Shown here: positions 1-8,209 of the stretch, piece after piece
Numbering within the stretch: the stretch's first letter is position 1
Layout of the letters: each line of letters opens with the position of its first letter
Assembly (NCBI GenBank): GCA_001769295.1
Contig: MEOR01000104.1
Location: forward strand, 1-46,554
Reading direction: 5' to 3'
From: Bacteroidetes bacterium GWF2_49_14
Lineage (GTDB): Bacteria > Bacteroidota > Bacteroidia > Bacteroidales > UBA12481
Length of the DNA stretch: 46,554 bases
The notes under the pieces: model-generated
Databases searched by the model: none
The model's input: the letters and a program-made list of their open reading frames with translations, nothing else
Told to the model about the DNA's origin: nothing
Program-made: the position numbers and the translations under genes

Positions 1-142
1 CGGGCTTGATGTAAATGAACTGTGCCCGATAGCCGGTGAAAAATCATCGGATTTTCTTGCTTCAAAACTCACGGGCTTGATGTAAATGAACTGTGCCCGA
101 TAGCCGGTGAAAAATCATCGGATTTTCTTGCTTCAAAACTCA
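1..142. repeat. 71-bp perfect tandem duplication at the window edge
   Basis: Bases 1-71 and 72-142 are identical. The unit carries the coding sequence for the end of the agmatinase. Because 71 is not a multiple of three, the first copy leads into a premature stop at 83-85, while only the second copy continues into the natural C-terminus. A duplication lying exactly at the contig end is typical of an assembly artefact, but a real tandem duplication cannot be excluded from the sequence. Confidence 0.95.
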
Positions 143-174
143 TTTATCAAATTATAAGCCTCATTAACAAGTAA
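73..174 (+). CDS. Agmatinase/arginase-family protein, C-terminal fragment (5' end outside window)
   Basis: The frame from 73 to the TAA at 172-174 encodes 33 residues including ELCPI, SDFLASKLIY and a short hydrophobic end, which matches the usual C-terminus of agmatinases (ureohydrolase family, agmatine to putrescine plus urea). The stop lies only 5 bases before the deoxyhypusine-synthase-like gene, so the two are probably co-transcribed. The upstream part is missing, and the duplicated copy at 1-71 is in another frame, so the gene as assembled is disrupted. The family call rests on a short stretch and on the neighbour. Confidence 0.55.
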   Translation, partial: GLDVNELCPIAGEKSSDFLASKLIYQIISLINK

Positions 175-179
175 TTACA

Positions 180-1196
180 ATGGAAAAGAAGGACCTGCTA
201 AAAGAAGTCATCGAGCATATTGATATTACCTCTTTTGACTCAACCCCGATCATTGATTCGATGAGGAAAATGTCTTTCTCGTCAAGGGATACCGCAGCTG
301 CAACCGACATTTTGATGAGGATGGTTAATGACAAGGATTGCACCGTAATGCTTACACTGGCCGGCAGCACCAGTGCCGGCGGATGCATGCAGGTTTATGT
401 CGATATGGTCCGCAACAAAATGGTCGATGTGATTGTGGCCACCGGCGCTTCGATAATTGACATGGATTTCTTTGAAGCGCTGGGATTCAAACACTATCGC
501 GGACGGATGGATGTTCTTGACAGCAAGCTCAGGAGCCTTTATATCGACAGGATCTACGATACGTTTATCGATGAGGAGGAACTTCAGAATTGCGATTCTA
601 CCATTAAAGCAGTTGCGGATACACTGGAGCCAAGGCCCTATTCCTCACGGGAGTTTATTGCTGAGCTTGGTAAATATCTTGTACAGCATTCCGTTAAGAA
701 GAATTCGCTGGTACAGGCTGCATATGAAATGGGCGTTCCGATTTTTTGCCCCGCATTTTCAGATAGCAGTGCCGGTTTCGGCCTGGTCAAGCATCAGTGG
801 GAAAATCCCGACAGGCATGTTTCCATCGACAGTGTTAAAGACTTTCTTGAACTGACGATGATTAAAATGGAAGCAGGCACCTCCGGTTTGTTCATGATTG
901 GCGGAGGTGTTCCAAAGAACTTTGCCCAGGATACGGTTGTTTGCGCCGAGATTTTAGGCAAGGAAGTACCGATGCATCAGTATGCAGTTCAGATTACGGT
1001 GGCAGACGTTCGAGATGGAGCCTGTTCTTCTTCAACGCTGAAAGAAGCCAGTTCGTGGGGGAAAGTGGAAACGATTTATGAACAAATGGTTTATGCTGAG
1101 GCAACTACGGTATTGCCGTTGATCGTGAGCTATGTGTATCATCATGCCGACTGGAGAAACCGCCCGGCTCGGGAATGGGCTAACCTATTCAGGTAA
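180..1196 (+). CDS. Deoxyhypusine synthase-like protein (probable polyamine enzyme)
   Basis: This 338-residue protein matches the deoxyhypusine synthase fold over its whole length. Visible motifs are LAGSTSAGG (about 60-68), the NAD-site segment GGGVPKNF (241-248) and SSWGKVE with Lys295, which aligns with the catalytic lysine of deoxyhypusine synthase. The family transfers an aminobutyl group from spermidine. Bacteria have no eIF5A, so the bacterial paralogues are thought to act on small polyamines, for example making homospermidine. The agmatinase end 5 bases upstream supports a polyamine role. The stop overlaps the convergent histidine kinase by 12 bases. The exact substrate cannot be read from the sequence. 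Confidence 0.85.
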   Translation: MEKKDLLKEVIEHIDITSFDSTPIIDSMRKMSFSSRDTAAATDILMRMVNDKDCTVMLTLAGSTSAGGCMQVYVDMVRNKMVDVIVATGASIIDMDFFEALGFKHYRGRMDVLDSKLRSLYIDRIYDTFIDEEELQNCDSTIKAVADTLEPRPYSSREFIAELGKYLVQHSVKKNSLVQAAYEMGVPIFCPAFSDSSAGFGLVKHQWENPDRHVSIDSVKDFLELTMIKMEAGTSGLFMIGGGVPKNFAQDTVVCAEILGKEVPMHQYAVQITVADVRDGACSSSTLKEASSWGKVETIYEQMVYAEATTVLPLIVSYVYHHADWRNRPAREWANLFR

Positions 1197-2342
1197 CCCG
1201 CCCAGGTTGGCTTTTACATAGGGCAGGCTGAAGAAGAAGGTGGTGCCCTTGGTTGGTTCGGATTGCAGCCAGATGTTGCCACCCATCAATTCGACAAGGT
1301 TTTTACAGATAGCCAGGCCCAGTCCGGTTCCGGCACTTCCGCGGGTGAGGGTGTTTTCCAGTTGCCTGAAATACTGGAAGACCTCATCATGCTTTTCAGG
1401 GGGAATACCGATGCCTGTATCCCGGCAAAAGAAAAGAATCTGCTCGGCCTCCTTCAAACGGTACCCGAACTGGATATACCCTTTGGGGGTGAATTTTACT
1501 GCATTAACAAGCAGATTTGTAAGTATCTGCCTGAGGCGGTAAGGATCCGTGATAACCAGCGCCTGGTCATTTTCCAGTTCTTTTTCCTGAATAATCAATA
1601 TATGGGATTTCGAACGGATCTTCTTTTCATTTTCGGCCAATTCCTGAACTTCCTGCAATATTTGGTTCAGATTGGTTGGGGAGGATCGTATAATCAGCTG
1701 GTTGCTTTCAAGTTTTGAAATGTCAATGATATCGTTGACCAGCCCGATCAATTGATTGGAGTTCTGATAAATGTATTCAAAATAGCGTGACCTCTCCTCT
1801 GTTTCCAGGTCATCTTCCAGTATGATCTGGGAGAATCCAACAATGGCATTAAGCGGGGTACGGATTTCGTGGGACATGTTGGCGAGAAAAGCTGATTTCA
1901 AACGGTCGCTCTCCTCGGCATGTTGTTTAGCCAGGAGCAGTTTGCGCTCTGCCTCTTTTTTTATCGTTATATCCCTAATCATCAGGATAATGTGCTCCTC
2001 CTTGTTACCTGGGAGGGGATCGGGCAAAATCCGGATCTCGATATGCATCTGATGACCGTCGTCGGTGGCGAAATAACTCTCCAGGATCTCGGCATTATGG
2101 TCGGCGAAAACCTTTTCCAGGATGGCCTCCGGAATAACCTGCTTATCAGAATGATTGAAAACCTTATAGAAATTCAATCCCACCACATCTTCCGGTACAC
2201 GGCCCAAAAATATCACTGAAGCAGGATTGATGAACGTGATGACCCTTTCCCGGTTCAATCGCACAATTAAATCCGGAAGATTGCTGATTATATAATTCAG
2301 CTCTTCGGAGGTTTGGAGCGGCTTCTTTTTTCTGGAGAACAT
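1185..2342 (-). CDS. PAS-domain sensor histidine kinase (orphan, cytoplasmic)
   Basis: The 385-residue protein has a PAS domain (about 13-125), a short coiled linker (128-148), a HisKA dimerisation domain with the H-box ANMSHEIRTPLN (phospho-acceptor His158), and a HATPase_c domain with an N-box (LTNLLVNAVKFTP), G1 (DTGIGIP) and G2 (GTGLGLAI). There is no signal peptide or membrane segment, so it should sense something inside the cell. No response regulator gene lies beside it and it has no receiver domain of its own, making it an orphan kinase. It converges on the deoxyhypusine synthase gene with a 12-base overlap. The stimulus is unknown. Confidence 0.93.
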   Translation of the reverse strand: MFSRKKKPLQTSEELNYIISNLPDLIVRLNRERVITFINPASVIFLGRVPEDVVGLNFYKVFNHSDKQVIPEAILEKVFADHNAEILESYFATDDGHQMHIEIRILPDPLPGNKEEHIILMIRDITIKKEAERKLLLAKQHAEESDRLKSAFLANMSHEIRTPLNAIVGFSQIILEDDLETEERSRYFEYIYQNSNQLIGLVNDIIDISKLESNQLIIRSSPTNLNQILQEVQELAENEKKIRSKSHILIIQEKELENDQALVITDPYRLRQILTNLLVNAVKFTPKGYIQFGYRLKEAEQILFFCRDTGIGIPPEKHDEVFQYFRQLENTLTRGSAGTGLGLAICKNLVELMGGNIWLQSEPTKGTTFFFSLPYVKANLGGLPE

Positions 2343-2441
2343 GGTTGACCAAAGTTACCGAATCCTGAGAACAAAGGCAAACGGTGAACCTGCTTTTTGA
2401 CCAACGGATTCAGGCAGTCTGGTCAGAATTCCGTCACCAGG

Positions 2442-3818
2442 TCATGTAGTCTGCTTGATTGTTCTGAGCTTGATATTTTTAAAACTAACCTGATTGCCAT
2501 GGTCCTGTAAAAGGATAAGTCCTTTTGGGGCTTCCCCGAAGGAGGGATAGGTGGCATATTTGCTTTTTTGGACCAGCGCCCTGAAGATCTGGGTCCCACG
2601 CTCATATTCAACCACTTTTTGTCCGTTCAGCCAGTGCTCCACATGTGATCCTATCACAATAATCCTGGCGGTGTTCCATTGGCCGGGCGGGTTGATGGTT
2701 TTGGTTTCGAATGGTGGAATCAGGTCATAGAGGCCGCCGCATGTCCGGTTATTTCCAACTCCCAGCTTTGCATCAGGATGGTTGGCATCATCCAGCAGTT
2801 GGAATTCAAGTCCGATGGCTGATCCCACACCCTGATTTAATCCTTCGGCAACAAAATACTTTATGCCGCTGTTGGCGCCTTTGGTCAGCATGAAATCAAC
2901 GGATAATTCGAAGTTGCCGTATGTATCAGTGGTTACAATGTCGCCGCCATTGGTGGATTCCCCACCGGTACCGGGTTCAACAACCAGGCAGCGATCCTTA
3001 ATGGCCCATCCTTTCAGAGGGAATCCTGTTTTATCGGCTCCCCGCCACCCCGTAGTGGATTTGCCGTCCCAAAGGAGCCGCCAGCCATTCGCAACCTCAG
3101 TCGGTGTAAGGGCATTCGGGATCGCAGATATCTCTTTAACCAATGGTGACATTGGCAATGCATAAGCAGCAGGGTTCTTGGTTATGATCCTGATATCCTT
3201 CCATTTAACCTGAATTCCGACCTTTTTTGCATCGCTTCCGATTCCATGGACCTGAAGTGCAATAAACCCTGATGCGTCCATGTCATCCAGCAGGTTGGCC
3301 GCCGGAATTCCATTGAGCCAGGTTCGTATCGAATTACCTATAGCCTCAACACGAAAATGATTCCATTCATTCTGCCTGAATGCCCTCTGTGCATCCGGAT
3401 TATCATCCAGCGGATACAGCCAGGCCCGGCGGGCTTCATCATAAATACCTGCTGACCACCCGCGATCCGATGGATCAATTTCAATCTGATATCCATGTAC
3501 ACGGCCGTTCTGATACTCCTTGTAACTGTGACTCCGGACCTGGACGCCGCTGTTCAGCTGCGGGTCGACCCATACATCATACTCGAGAATAAAATCGCCA
3601 AAATCTTTTTCTGTGCAGAGAAAGCTGTTAGGTGAATTGAGCACGGTTGTTCCAACCAGAATCCCGTCTTTTACCTTATACTTCGCCGATCCATTCAATT
3701 GTTTCCATCCTTTCAGGTTTTTGCCATTAAAAAGGGGTTCCCATTTCTCCTGGGCTGATAATGATGTAACAAAAGCAAATAGAAGTAATGAAATGAAAAT
3801 CGTTAGAGATTTCTTCAT
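2442..3818 (-). CDS. Secreted two-domain DUF1080 (3-keto-disaccharide hydrolase-type) protein
   Basis: The 458-residue protein starts with a signal peptide (charged MKK, hydrophobic run, cleavage near LSAQ). Two DUF1080 domains follow, about 25-215 and 240-455, each opening with a W-x-x-L-(F/W)-(N/D)-G-K pattern ([16 protein letters not shown]) and carrying the concanavalin-like NSG(V/I)xx motif ([17 protein letters not shown]). Members of this family are linked to the breakdown of 3-keto sugars and other glycans in Bacteroidota and Planctomycetota. It lies 10 bases downstream of the T9SS protein gene on the same strand, so both could be one transcript. The substrate is unknown. Confidence 0.88.
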   Translation of the reverse strand: MKKSLTIFISLLLFAFVTSLSAQEKWEPLFNGKNLKGWKQLNGSAKYKVKDGILVGTTVLNSPNSFLCTEKDFGDFILEYDVWVDPQLNSGVQVRSHSYKEYQNGRVHGYQIEIDPSDRGWSAGIYDEARRAWLYPLDDNPDAQRAFRQNEWNHFRVEAIGNSIRTWLNGIPAANLLDDMDASGFIALQVHGIGSDAKKVGIQVKWKDIRIITKNPAAYALPMSPLVKEISAIPNALTPTEVANGWRLLWDGKSTTGWRGADKTGFPLKGWAIKDRCLVVEPGTGGESTNGGDIVTTDTYGNFELSVDFMLTKGANSGIKYFVAEGLNQGVGSAIGLEFQLLDDANHPDAKLGVGNNRTCGGLYDLIPPFETKTINPPGQWNTARIIVIGSHVEHWLNGQKVVEYERGTQIFRALVQKSKYATYPSFGEAPKGLILLQDHGNQVSFKNIKLRTIKQTT

Positions 3819-3828
3819 GATAGGTGTT

Positions 3829-5151
3829 TTAATTGTTGATGATCAGTTTTTTATATTGGATTGGATTCGAACTTTCCTTCCAGCAAACCCAATAGGTTCC
3901 GGAAGCCCATCTTGAACAGTTCATAGTCAACCGGTTCGTACCCTGAGGAAAAGCCTGAAAGTAGATAACTTTTCCCGATAGATCAAGAATACAAATGCTT
4001 CCGGCAAGCGGTGAAGGGGACAAGGAAGAAATAGTCACCTGCTGGCTTGCCGGGTTTGGATATACCTGAAATGATTCCTTCGGGATAATGGTCTCAATAC
4101 CCAGAGAAACATAGTCAGAAAATACTTCTTTGATCTCGTTGACCCAATTATCATTTCCACTCTTTGACCCAGGCTGAGGTTTTTGATATAGCTGCTTGAT
4201 ATGTTCAAGAAGCAGATTCTGGGCATATGAAAAGGCATTCTTCTCCCCGGAATAAACCGTCCATCCACCCTTTCCGTCGGTAACCTCATGCAGTTCCAAT
4301 ATTGTATTATCATGATCATCTACTTGAAAGGTCGTTCTCGAAATGGGATACTCTGTTCCATCAAGCATTGTATAGGTGGTTACTGTCACGGTGCCATCTG
4401 AATAATATTCATACACGGAATACATGCCAAAAATCCAGTCCTCAAGCCAGGAGTCGATTAAAACCTTTTTAAATCTTCCGGTTTCATCATACATATACCG
4501 GTATCGTTGAAAGTGTTCCCATTGGGATGATGCATACTGATCAACAATCATCTCACTTGTTTTTCCATCAGCCTGATATTGATAGGAATACCGTTGCTGG
4601 TCCTCATAGTTACCGGTGGTCGTATTGTAATTGGAAACGATACTTTGTGACACGTGACCAGACATATCATAATCATTGGAGTATTTGTTACCGTACAGAG
4701 TCTGCCAAAGATCATTGATCCAGGATTCTTTCACATAGAGGGAATGGTGACCATGTCCGTCAACCTCCTGCCTGATTCTCTCATAGTTTTGATAGTCTCC
4801 GGTCCCACCTGGCTTAATTTCCGTTAATTGAGTGGTCGCCAGTGTTGACAGGTCACGGCGATCAGTGATCCTGAAATCATCGCCTAACACATAGTCTCGC
4901 TCAATGACTTTATTAAAAGGGTTCAGAATCTCAACCAAACGGTCGTATCGGTTGGGATCCCAGTTATTGTTAGCATATACATATACACTAACCAGGGCCG
5001 GGAAAAACGAGGGATCAAAATTCTTTTGCGAAAAACTCGAAGGGGTCGACAAACTACCTGGTTTTGTGTCCGGTTGGATTGGCTGCGCGTTTGTCATTGA
5101 AAACATGAGCAGCGCAGCTACGATTAAAAGCAGTGTCCTTTTCATGAGCAT
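3829..5151 (-). CDS. T9SS type A sorting domain-containing secreted protein
   Basis: The 440-residue protein has a signal peptide ([17 protein letters not shown]) and ends in a type IX secretion sorting domain of about 75 residues ([13 protein letters not shown], then LDLSGKVIY, and the terminal ASGTYWVCW...KLIINN). The central region (about 130-320) is rich in Tyr, Asp and Thr with YxYxxDGxxxE-like repeats resembling RHS/YD repeats, which suggests a beta-rich surface protein. The start could be the first ATG (5151) or the second, two codons in (5145); both keep the signal peptide. Function beyond export is not recognisable. Confidence 0.85.
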   Translation of the reverse strand: MLMKRTLLLIVAALLMFSMTNAQPIQPDTKPGSLSTPSSFSQKNFDPSFFPALVSVYVYANNNWDPNRYDRLVEILNPFNKVIERDYVLGDDFRITDRRDLSTLATTQLTEIKPGGTGDYQNYERIRQEVDGHGHHSLYVKESWINDLWQTLYGNKYSNDYDMSGHVSQSIVSNYNTTTGNYEDQQRYSYQYQADGKTSEMIVDQYASSQWEHFQRYRYMYDETGRFKKVLIDSWLEDWIFGMYSVYEYYSDGTVTVTTYTMLDGTEYPISRTTFQVDDHDNTILELHEVTDGKGGWTVYSGEKNAFSYAQNLLLEHIKQLYQKPQPGSKSGNDNWVNEIKEVFSDYVSLGIETIIPKESFQVYPNPASQQVTISSLSPSPLAGSICILDLSGKVIYFQAFPQGTNRLTMNCSRWASGTYWVCWKESSNPIQYKKLIINN

Positions 5152-5281
5152 TATGGTTTAAGTTCGAGACATTCAAGATATTAAAAAAAATTAATAGCTT
5201 AAGTACCCTTTTTGGAGTTAATGCTTTCATTTTGCAGATATGGCACCGAGAAGGTTTAATACAAGAACCGGCAATATCGGC

Positions 5282-5289
5282 TATATTTG
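5282..5289 (+). promoter_or_regulatory. Candidate Bacteroidota -7 box for the alcohol dehydrogenase gene
   Basis: TATATTTG fits the TAnnTTTG consensus and lies 27 bases before the ATG at 5317. No clear TTTG element is present at the expected 19-base spacing, so only the -7 part is supported. The rest of the 5152-5316 spacer is AT-rich with nothing else recognised. Confidence 0.45.
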
Positions 5290-5316
5290 ATGCAAAATCA
5301 AAATTATTGAGGACTG

Positions 5317-6477
5317 ATGAAAAATTTCGAATATTATAACCCCGTAAGAATTCTTTTTGGCAAGGGAACCATTGCAAAGATCAGTGAGCATATTCCGGCA
5401 GGCATTCCGGTCCTGCTTGTCTACGGCGGCGGAAGTATCAAGAAAAATGGTGTGTATGAGCAGGTTATTGCTGCCCTCGGGGGATATGAGTTCTATGAAT
5501 ATCCTGGTGTCCAGCCGAATCCTGTCTATGAGCAGTTGATGCCGGCTCTGGATGTCATCAAGGCTAAGAAAATCGGATTTATCCTGGCTGTGGGTGGCGG
5601 ATCGGTGATCGACGGGGCTAAGTTCCTTGCAGCAGCTGCCTGTTATGAGGGGGATGATCCCTGGGATATTCTTCTGAAAGGATTGCCGGTGAACGAAGCG
5701 CTACCGTTAGGGACTGTACTTACCATACCTGCCACCGGAACCGAAATGAATGGTAACTCGGTTGTTACGAGGAAGTCACTGGGTCAAAAGCTGGCTTTCG
5801 GCTCCAGCGCCGTGATGCCGAAGTTTTCCATTCTGGACCCTGAAGTGACCTTTTCCCTGCCCAAAAACCAGATTGCAAATGGAGTCATCGATGCATTCAT
5901 CCATGTGATAGAGCAATATCTCACTTATCCTTCGCGGGCTGAGGTTCAGGATCGTTTTGCCGAGAGCCTGCTTCACATTCTGAAGGATACCGGATCAAAA
6001 GTTTATGCGGCAGTTACTCCTGATTATAACGACCACGCGAATTTTATCTGGGCGGCGACCAATGCCCTGAACACATCCCTTTCTATGGGTGTCACCACGG
6101 ACTGGTCAACCCATACGATAGGGCATGAGCTGACCGTACTTTACGGTTGGGACCATGCCGTTACCCTGGCAATCGTTCTCCCGGGTGTAATGCAGGTAAC
6201 CGGTCAGAAACGGAAGGAAAAGATGCTCCAGTATGCTGAGAGAATCTGGGGAATCACCAGCTTTGACCAAAATGCGGTTATCGCCGAGGTCATTAAGCAA
6301 ACCGAACAGTTCTTCCGTTGCCTTGGGATGAAAACGCACTTCTCGGAATACGGAGTGGGCGAGGAGGTCATTGAGAAGGTTGTAAACCAGCTACAAAGCC
6401 GGGATGTGAATTACCTGGGCAGGGGCCGGGATATAACCATCGATGACGTCCCGGCCATTCTGCGGTCCAGATTGTAG
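5317..6477 (+). CDS. Iron-containing alcohol/aldehyde dehydrogenase, YqhD type (NADP-dependent)
   Basis: This 386-residue protein belongs to the group III metal-dependent alcohol dehydrogenases and interconverts alcohols and aldehydes or ketones. The N-terminal dinucleotide domain shows GGGS (38-40 region) and GGGSVIDG (93-100), as in YqhD, which uses NADPH. The metal ligands are in place: Asp192 and His196 in IDAFIHVIEQ, His266 in STHTIGHEL, and His280 in YGWDHA. Length matches the family (about 385). It stands alone with its own likely promoter and converges on a NifX-like gene 8 bases away. In anaerobes it would serve aldehyde detoxification or fermentation; the real substrate is not evident. 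Confidence 0.93.
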   Translation: MKNFEYYNPVRILFGKGTIAKISEHIPAGIPVLLVYGGGSIKKNGVYEQVIAALGGYEFYEYPGVQPNPVYEQLMPALDVIKAKKIGFILAVGGGSVIDGAKFLAAAACYEGDDPWDILLKGLPVNEALPLGTVLTIPATGTEMNGNSVVTRKSLGQKLAFGSSAVMPKFSILDPEVTFSLPKNQIANGVIDAFIHVIEQYLTYPSRAEVQDRFAESLLHILKDTGSKVYAAVTPDYNDHANFIWAATNALNTSLSMGVTTDWSTHTIGHELTVLYGWDHAVTLAIVLPGVMQVTGQKRKEKMLQYAERIWGITSFDQNAVIAEVIKQTEQFFRCLGMKTHFSEYGVGEEVIEKVVNQLQSRDVNYLGRGRDITIDDVPAILRSRL

Positions 6478-6485
6478 TGTCCTGT

Positions 6486-6860
6486 TTAGTGGTTGCACTG
6501 GTGTGCACCGTCATGCTGCCCATGTTCGTGACAACCCTGGCCTGAATCATCAACCTGGCCCTGGAGGAAAGCCATGACCACATCATTGATCTTGCCGTTA
6601 CAACCCCGGTAAACGTCAATGCCATGATAATTAAGTACATTAAGCGCACCGTCGCCCATGTTACCTGCCAACATAATGCCTACACCTGCATTCTGCAAAA
6701 CGGAGGCGATATTGCTCTTGCATCCACACCCTGCCGGTGAAGGCAATGTTTCCTGTTTTTCGATGCTGTTGTTCTTATCAATTGTAAAAATCGTATAGGC
6801 TTCACAATGACCGAAATGGTCATCTACATAATTCGCCCTGGTGGGTATTGCTATCTTCAT
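6486..6860 (-). CDS. NifX/NifB-C-terminal-type (dinitrogenase Fe-Mo cofactor binding family) protein with His/Cys-rich tail
   Basis: The 124-residue protein starts MKIAIPTRANYVDDHFGHCE, the usual opening of the NifX/NifB-C-terminal family. The frame stays open further upstream, but this ATG at 6860 starts the conserved domain and sits just behind a -7 box. Other marks are LPSPAGCGCKSNIA (about 60-73) and MLAGNMGDGALNVL. Family members bind Fe-S or Fe-Mo clusters or metals; outside nitrogenase loci, as here, the role is unknown. The C-terminus, from about residue 103, is rich in His, Cys and Asp (GCHEHGQHDGAHQCNH) and looks like a metal-binding tail. It diverges from the DUF134 regulator gene, with shared control likely. 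Confidence 0.85.
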   Translation of the reverse strand: MKIAIPTRANYVDDHFGHCEAYTIFTIDKNNSIEKQETLPSPAGCGCKSNIASVLQNAGVGIMLAGNMGDGALNVLNYHGIDVYRGCNGKINDVVMAFLQGQVDDSGQGCHEHGQHDGAHQCNH

Positions 6861-6889
6861 GCTTTGTCTTATTTTATATTTTAATGCCC

Positions 6890-6897
6890 CAAAGATA
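6890..6897 (-). promoter_or_regulatory. Candidate -7 box for the leftward NifX-like gene
   Basis: Read on the minus strand the bases are TATCTTTG, fitting TAnnTTTG, 29 bases upstream of the ATG at 6860. An ATTG (6916-6913) lies 15 bases upstream, shorter than the usual 19-base spacing, so the -33 element is uncertain. Confidence 0.45.
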
Positions 6898-6901
6898 ATC
6901 A

Positions 6902-6931
6902 TTTGAAATGAACAATAGTTCACTATATTTG
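6902..6931 (+). promoter_or_regulatory. Promoter of the DUF134 regulator operon (TTTG-18-TATATTTG)
   Basis: TTTG at 6902-6905 is followed after 18 bases by TATATTTG at 6924-6931, a close match to the Bacteroidota promoter (TTTG, about 19 bases, TAnnTTTG). The predicted transcript start near 6938 leaves a leader of under 20 bases before the ATG at 6955. It also argues against the in-frame GTG at 6934, which would lie inside the promoter. Confidence 0.65.
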
Positions 6932-6940
6932 CTGTGAACT
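6917..6940. promoter_or_regulatory. Palindromic candidate operator overlapping the -7 box
   Basis: AGTTCAC (6917-6923) and GTGAACT (6934-6940) form a perfect 7-base inverted repeat with a 10-base spacer, about one helical turn between centres of dyad halves. The spacer contains the TATATTTG -7 box, so a bound dimer would block the rightward promoter directly. The adjacent gene encodes a DUF134 helix-turn-helix protein, the obvious candidate ligand (inference). Confidence 0.55.
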
Positions 6941-6954
6941 TTAGATGGTTCCAA

Positions 6955-7380
6955 ATGTCCCCAAGAAACACTACCCTCAGAAAGGTTGTTAATCCTCCCC
7001 AAATCAAGGGTTTTAAACCTTACGGGGCAGAAAACAGCAAGCTGAATTCAGAACCTGTGATCCTGCTTCTTGAAGAATATGAAGCTCTTAGATTATGCGA
7101 TTACGATCATTGCAATCAACTTGAAGCCTCTGTGCTTATGGGTGTTTCCAGGCCTACTTTTACCCGGGTTTACGCCTCGGCGCTAAGGAAAATTGCCAAA
7201 GCATTTGTTGAGGCGAGGGTGATCTCCATCAAAGGTGGCCGGGTTTATTTTGACAGTGACTGGTTTCACTGCCGATCATGCGGATGTTTCTTCAATAATC
7301 CGGATAAGGAGCAGACGATTGCTAATTGTCCGTTGTGTTGTAGTGATGAAATTTCAGGATATGACTATGCCTGCGGGTAA
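6955..7380 (+). CDS. DUF134 family DNA-binding protein (helix-turn-helix plus zinc ribbon)
   Basis: The ATG at 6955 gives 141 residues beginning MSPRNTTLRKV, a start that resembles the MxRPR opening of DUF134 proteins. The body has LLLEEYEALRLCDYDHCNQ followed by a sigma-70 region-4-like helix-turn-helix (EASVLMGVSRPTFTRVYASA), and then a two-CxxC-type zinc or Fe-S site (CRSCGCFF...CPLCC). DUF134 genes commonly sit beside NifX-like genes, as here on both sides. It probably autoregulates through the palindrome in its promoter. The signal may be metal or Fe-S status, judged by the Cys site and neighbours (inference). Confidence 0.85.
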   Translation: MSPRNTTLRKVVNPPQIKGFKPYGAENSKLNSEPVILLLEEYEALRLCDYDHCNQLEASVLMGVSRPTFTRVYASALRKIAKAFVEARVISIKGGRVYFDSDWFHCRSCGCFFNNPDKEQTIANCPLCCSDEISGYDYACG

Positions 7381-7398
7381 AAATCTTAAATCAAAGAA

Positions 7399-7716
7399 AT
7401 GAAAATCGCAATAGCTTCAAAAGGAAATTCGCTGGATTCTCTTTTGGATATGAATTTTGGACGATGCGAATGTTTTATTATTTATGACACAGAAAATAAG
7501 GAGGTTGAGGTACTTTCTAATCCTAACAAAGATGCTCTTGAAGCAGCCGGAACTACATCGGTACAACTAATGGCAGCTCGCAGTGTCTCTAAAATTGTTG
7601 CGGGGGAATTTGGCATGAAAATCAAACCTCTTCTCGACAGTCTCAGGATACAAATGATAGTATTTAACAAGCCGGAGACAAGTGTGCGCAAGTTGATATC
7701 TATGCTAAATCATTAA
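7399..7716 (+). CDS. Second NifX/NifB-C-terminal-type protein
   Basis: The 105-residue protein opens MKIAIASKGNSLDSLLDMNF and contains FGRCECFIIYD and AAGTTSVQLMAARSV, matching the compact NifX-like fold that binds metal clusters. It is 18 bases downstream of the DUF134 gene and on the same transcript. Unlike the divergent paralogue at 6486-6860 it has no His/Cys-rich tail and only two cysteines. The two may be carriers for the same cofactor with different partners. No nitrogenase gene is present in the window. Confidence 0.85.
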   Translation: MKIAIASKGNSLDSLLDMNFGRCECFIIYDTENKEVEVLSNPNKDALEAAGTTSVQLMAARSVSKIVAGEFGMKIKPLLDSLRIQMIVFNKPETSVRKLISMLNH

Positions 7717-7757
7717 AAAGATAGGAATTTGCAAAGGATCATTTGTAGTTTTAAATT

Positions 7758-8201
7758 ATGGAAAAGATTAAAATCGGAATTATTATCTGCGACCGGTATC
7801 ATACCTGTGCAGGGGGGAAATGCCTTAGGTCTTTACGGAATCTTGAAGGGGCTTTTGAAATGTATCGGGGAAAAGAGGTTGAACTGGCTGGTTTCACTTC
7901 TTGCGGAGGCTGCCCCGGGGGAAACATCGAATATGCACCGGAGGAGATGCAAAAAAACGGAGTCACACATGTACATTTTGCAACCGGGTTTCTGGTTGGT
8001 TATCCTCCATGCCCCTATATGGAGCAATTGGAGAAATTCATCAATGAAAAGTATGGTATGACCGTAGTTTATGGAACACACCCTGTTCCCCAAAAGTACT
8101 ATCTCACTCATTCCCGCATGGGAACATGGAATTCTCCATTTTTTGAGAAGACCATTCAAGCAACGGTTACCGATGAAGAAACCAGACTAAACTATGATTA
8201 A
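7758..8201 (+). CDS. CGGC domain-containing protein (putative metal-binding)
   Basis: The 147-residue protein has the CGGC domain (named for its motif; SCGGCPGGN at about 49-57) together with other conserved cysteines (CDRYHTCAGGKC at 11-22, PPCPYM near 86) and HxxFATG (HVHFATGF). These suggest a metal or Fe-S binding site, but no activity is established for the family. It follows the NifX-like gene by 41 bases and precedes the PLP enzyme by 8 bases, within one operon. Confidence 0.82.
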   Translation: MEKIKIGIIICDRYHTCAGGKCLRSLRNLEGAFEMYRGKEVELAGFTSCGGCPGGNIEYAPEEMQKNGVTHVHFATGFLVGYPPCPYMEQLEKFINEKYGMTVVYGTHPVPQKYYLTHSRMGTWNSPFFEKTIQATVTDEETRLNYD

Positions 8202-8209
8202 GCTATACT

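Noticed and set aside
6934-6954. GTG at 6934 as start of the DUF134 gene
   Set aside because: It lies within the palindrome just behind the -7 box and would precede or coincide with the expected transcript start. The ATG at 6955 begins the conserved protein.
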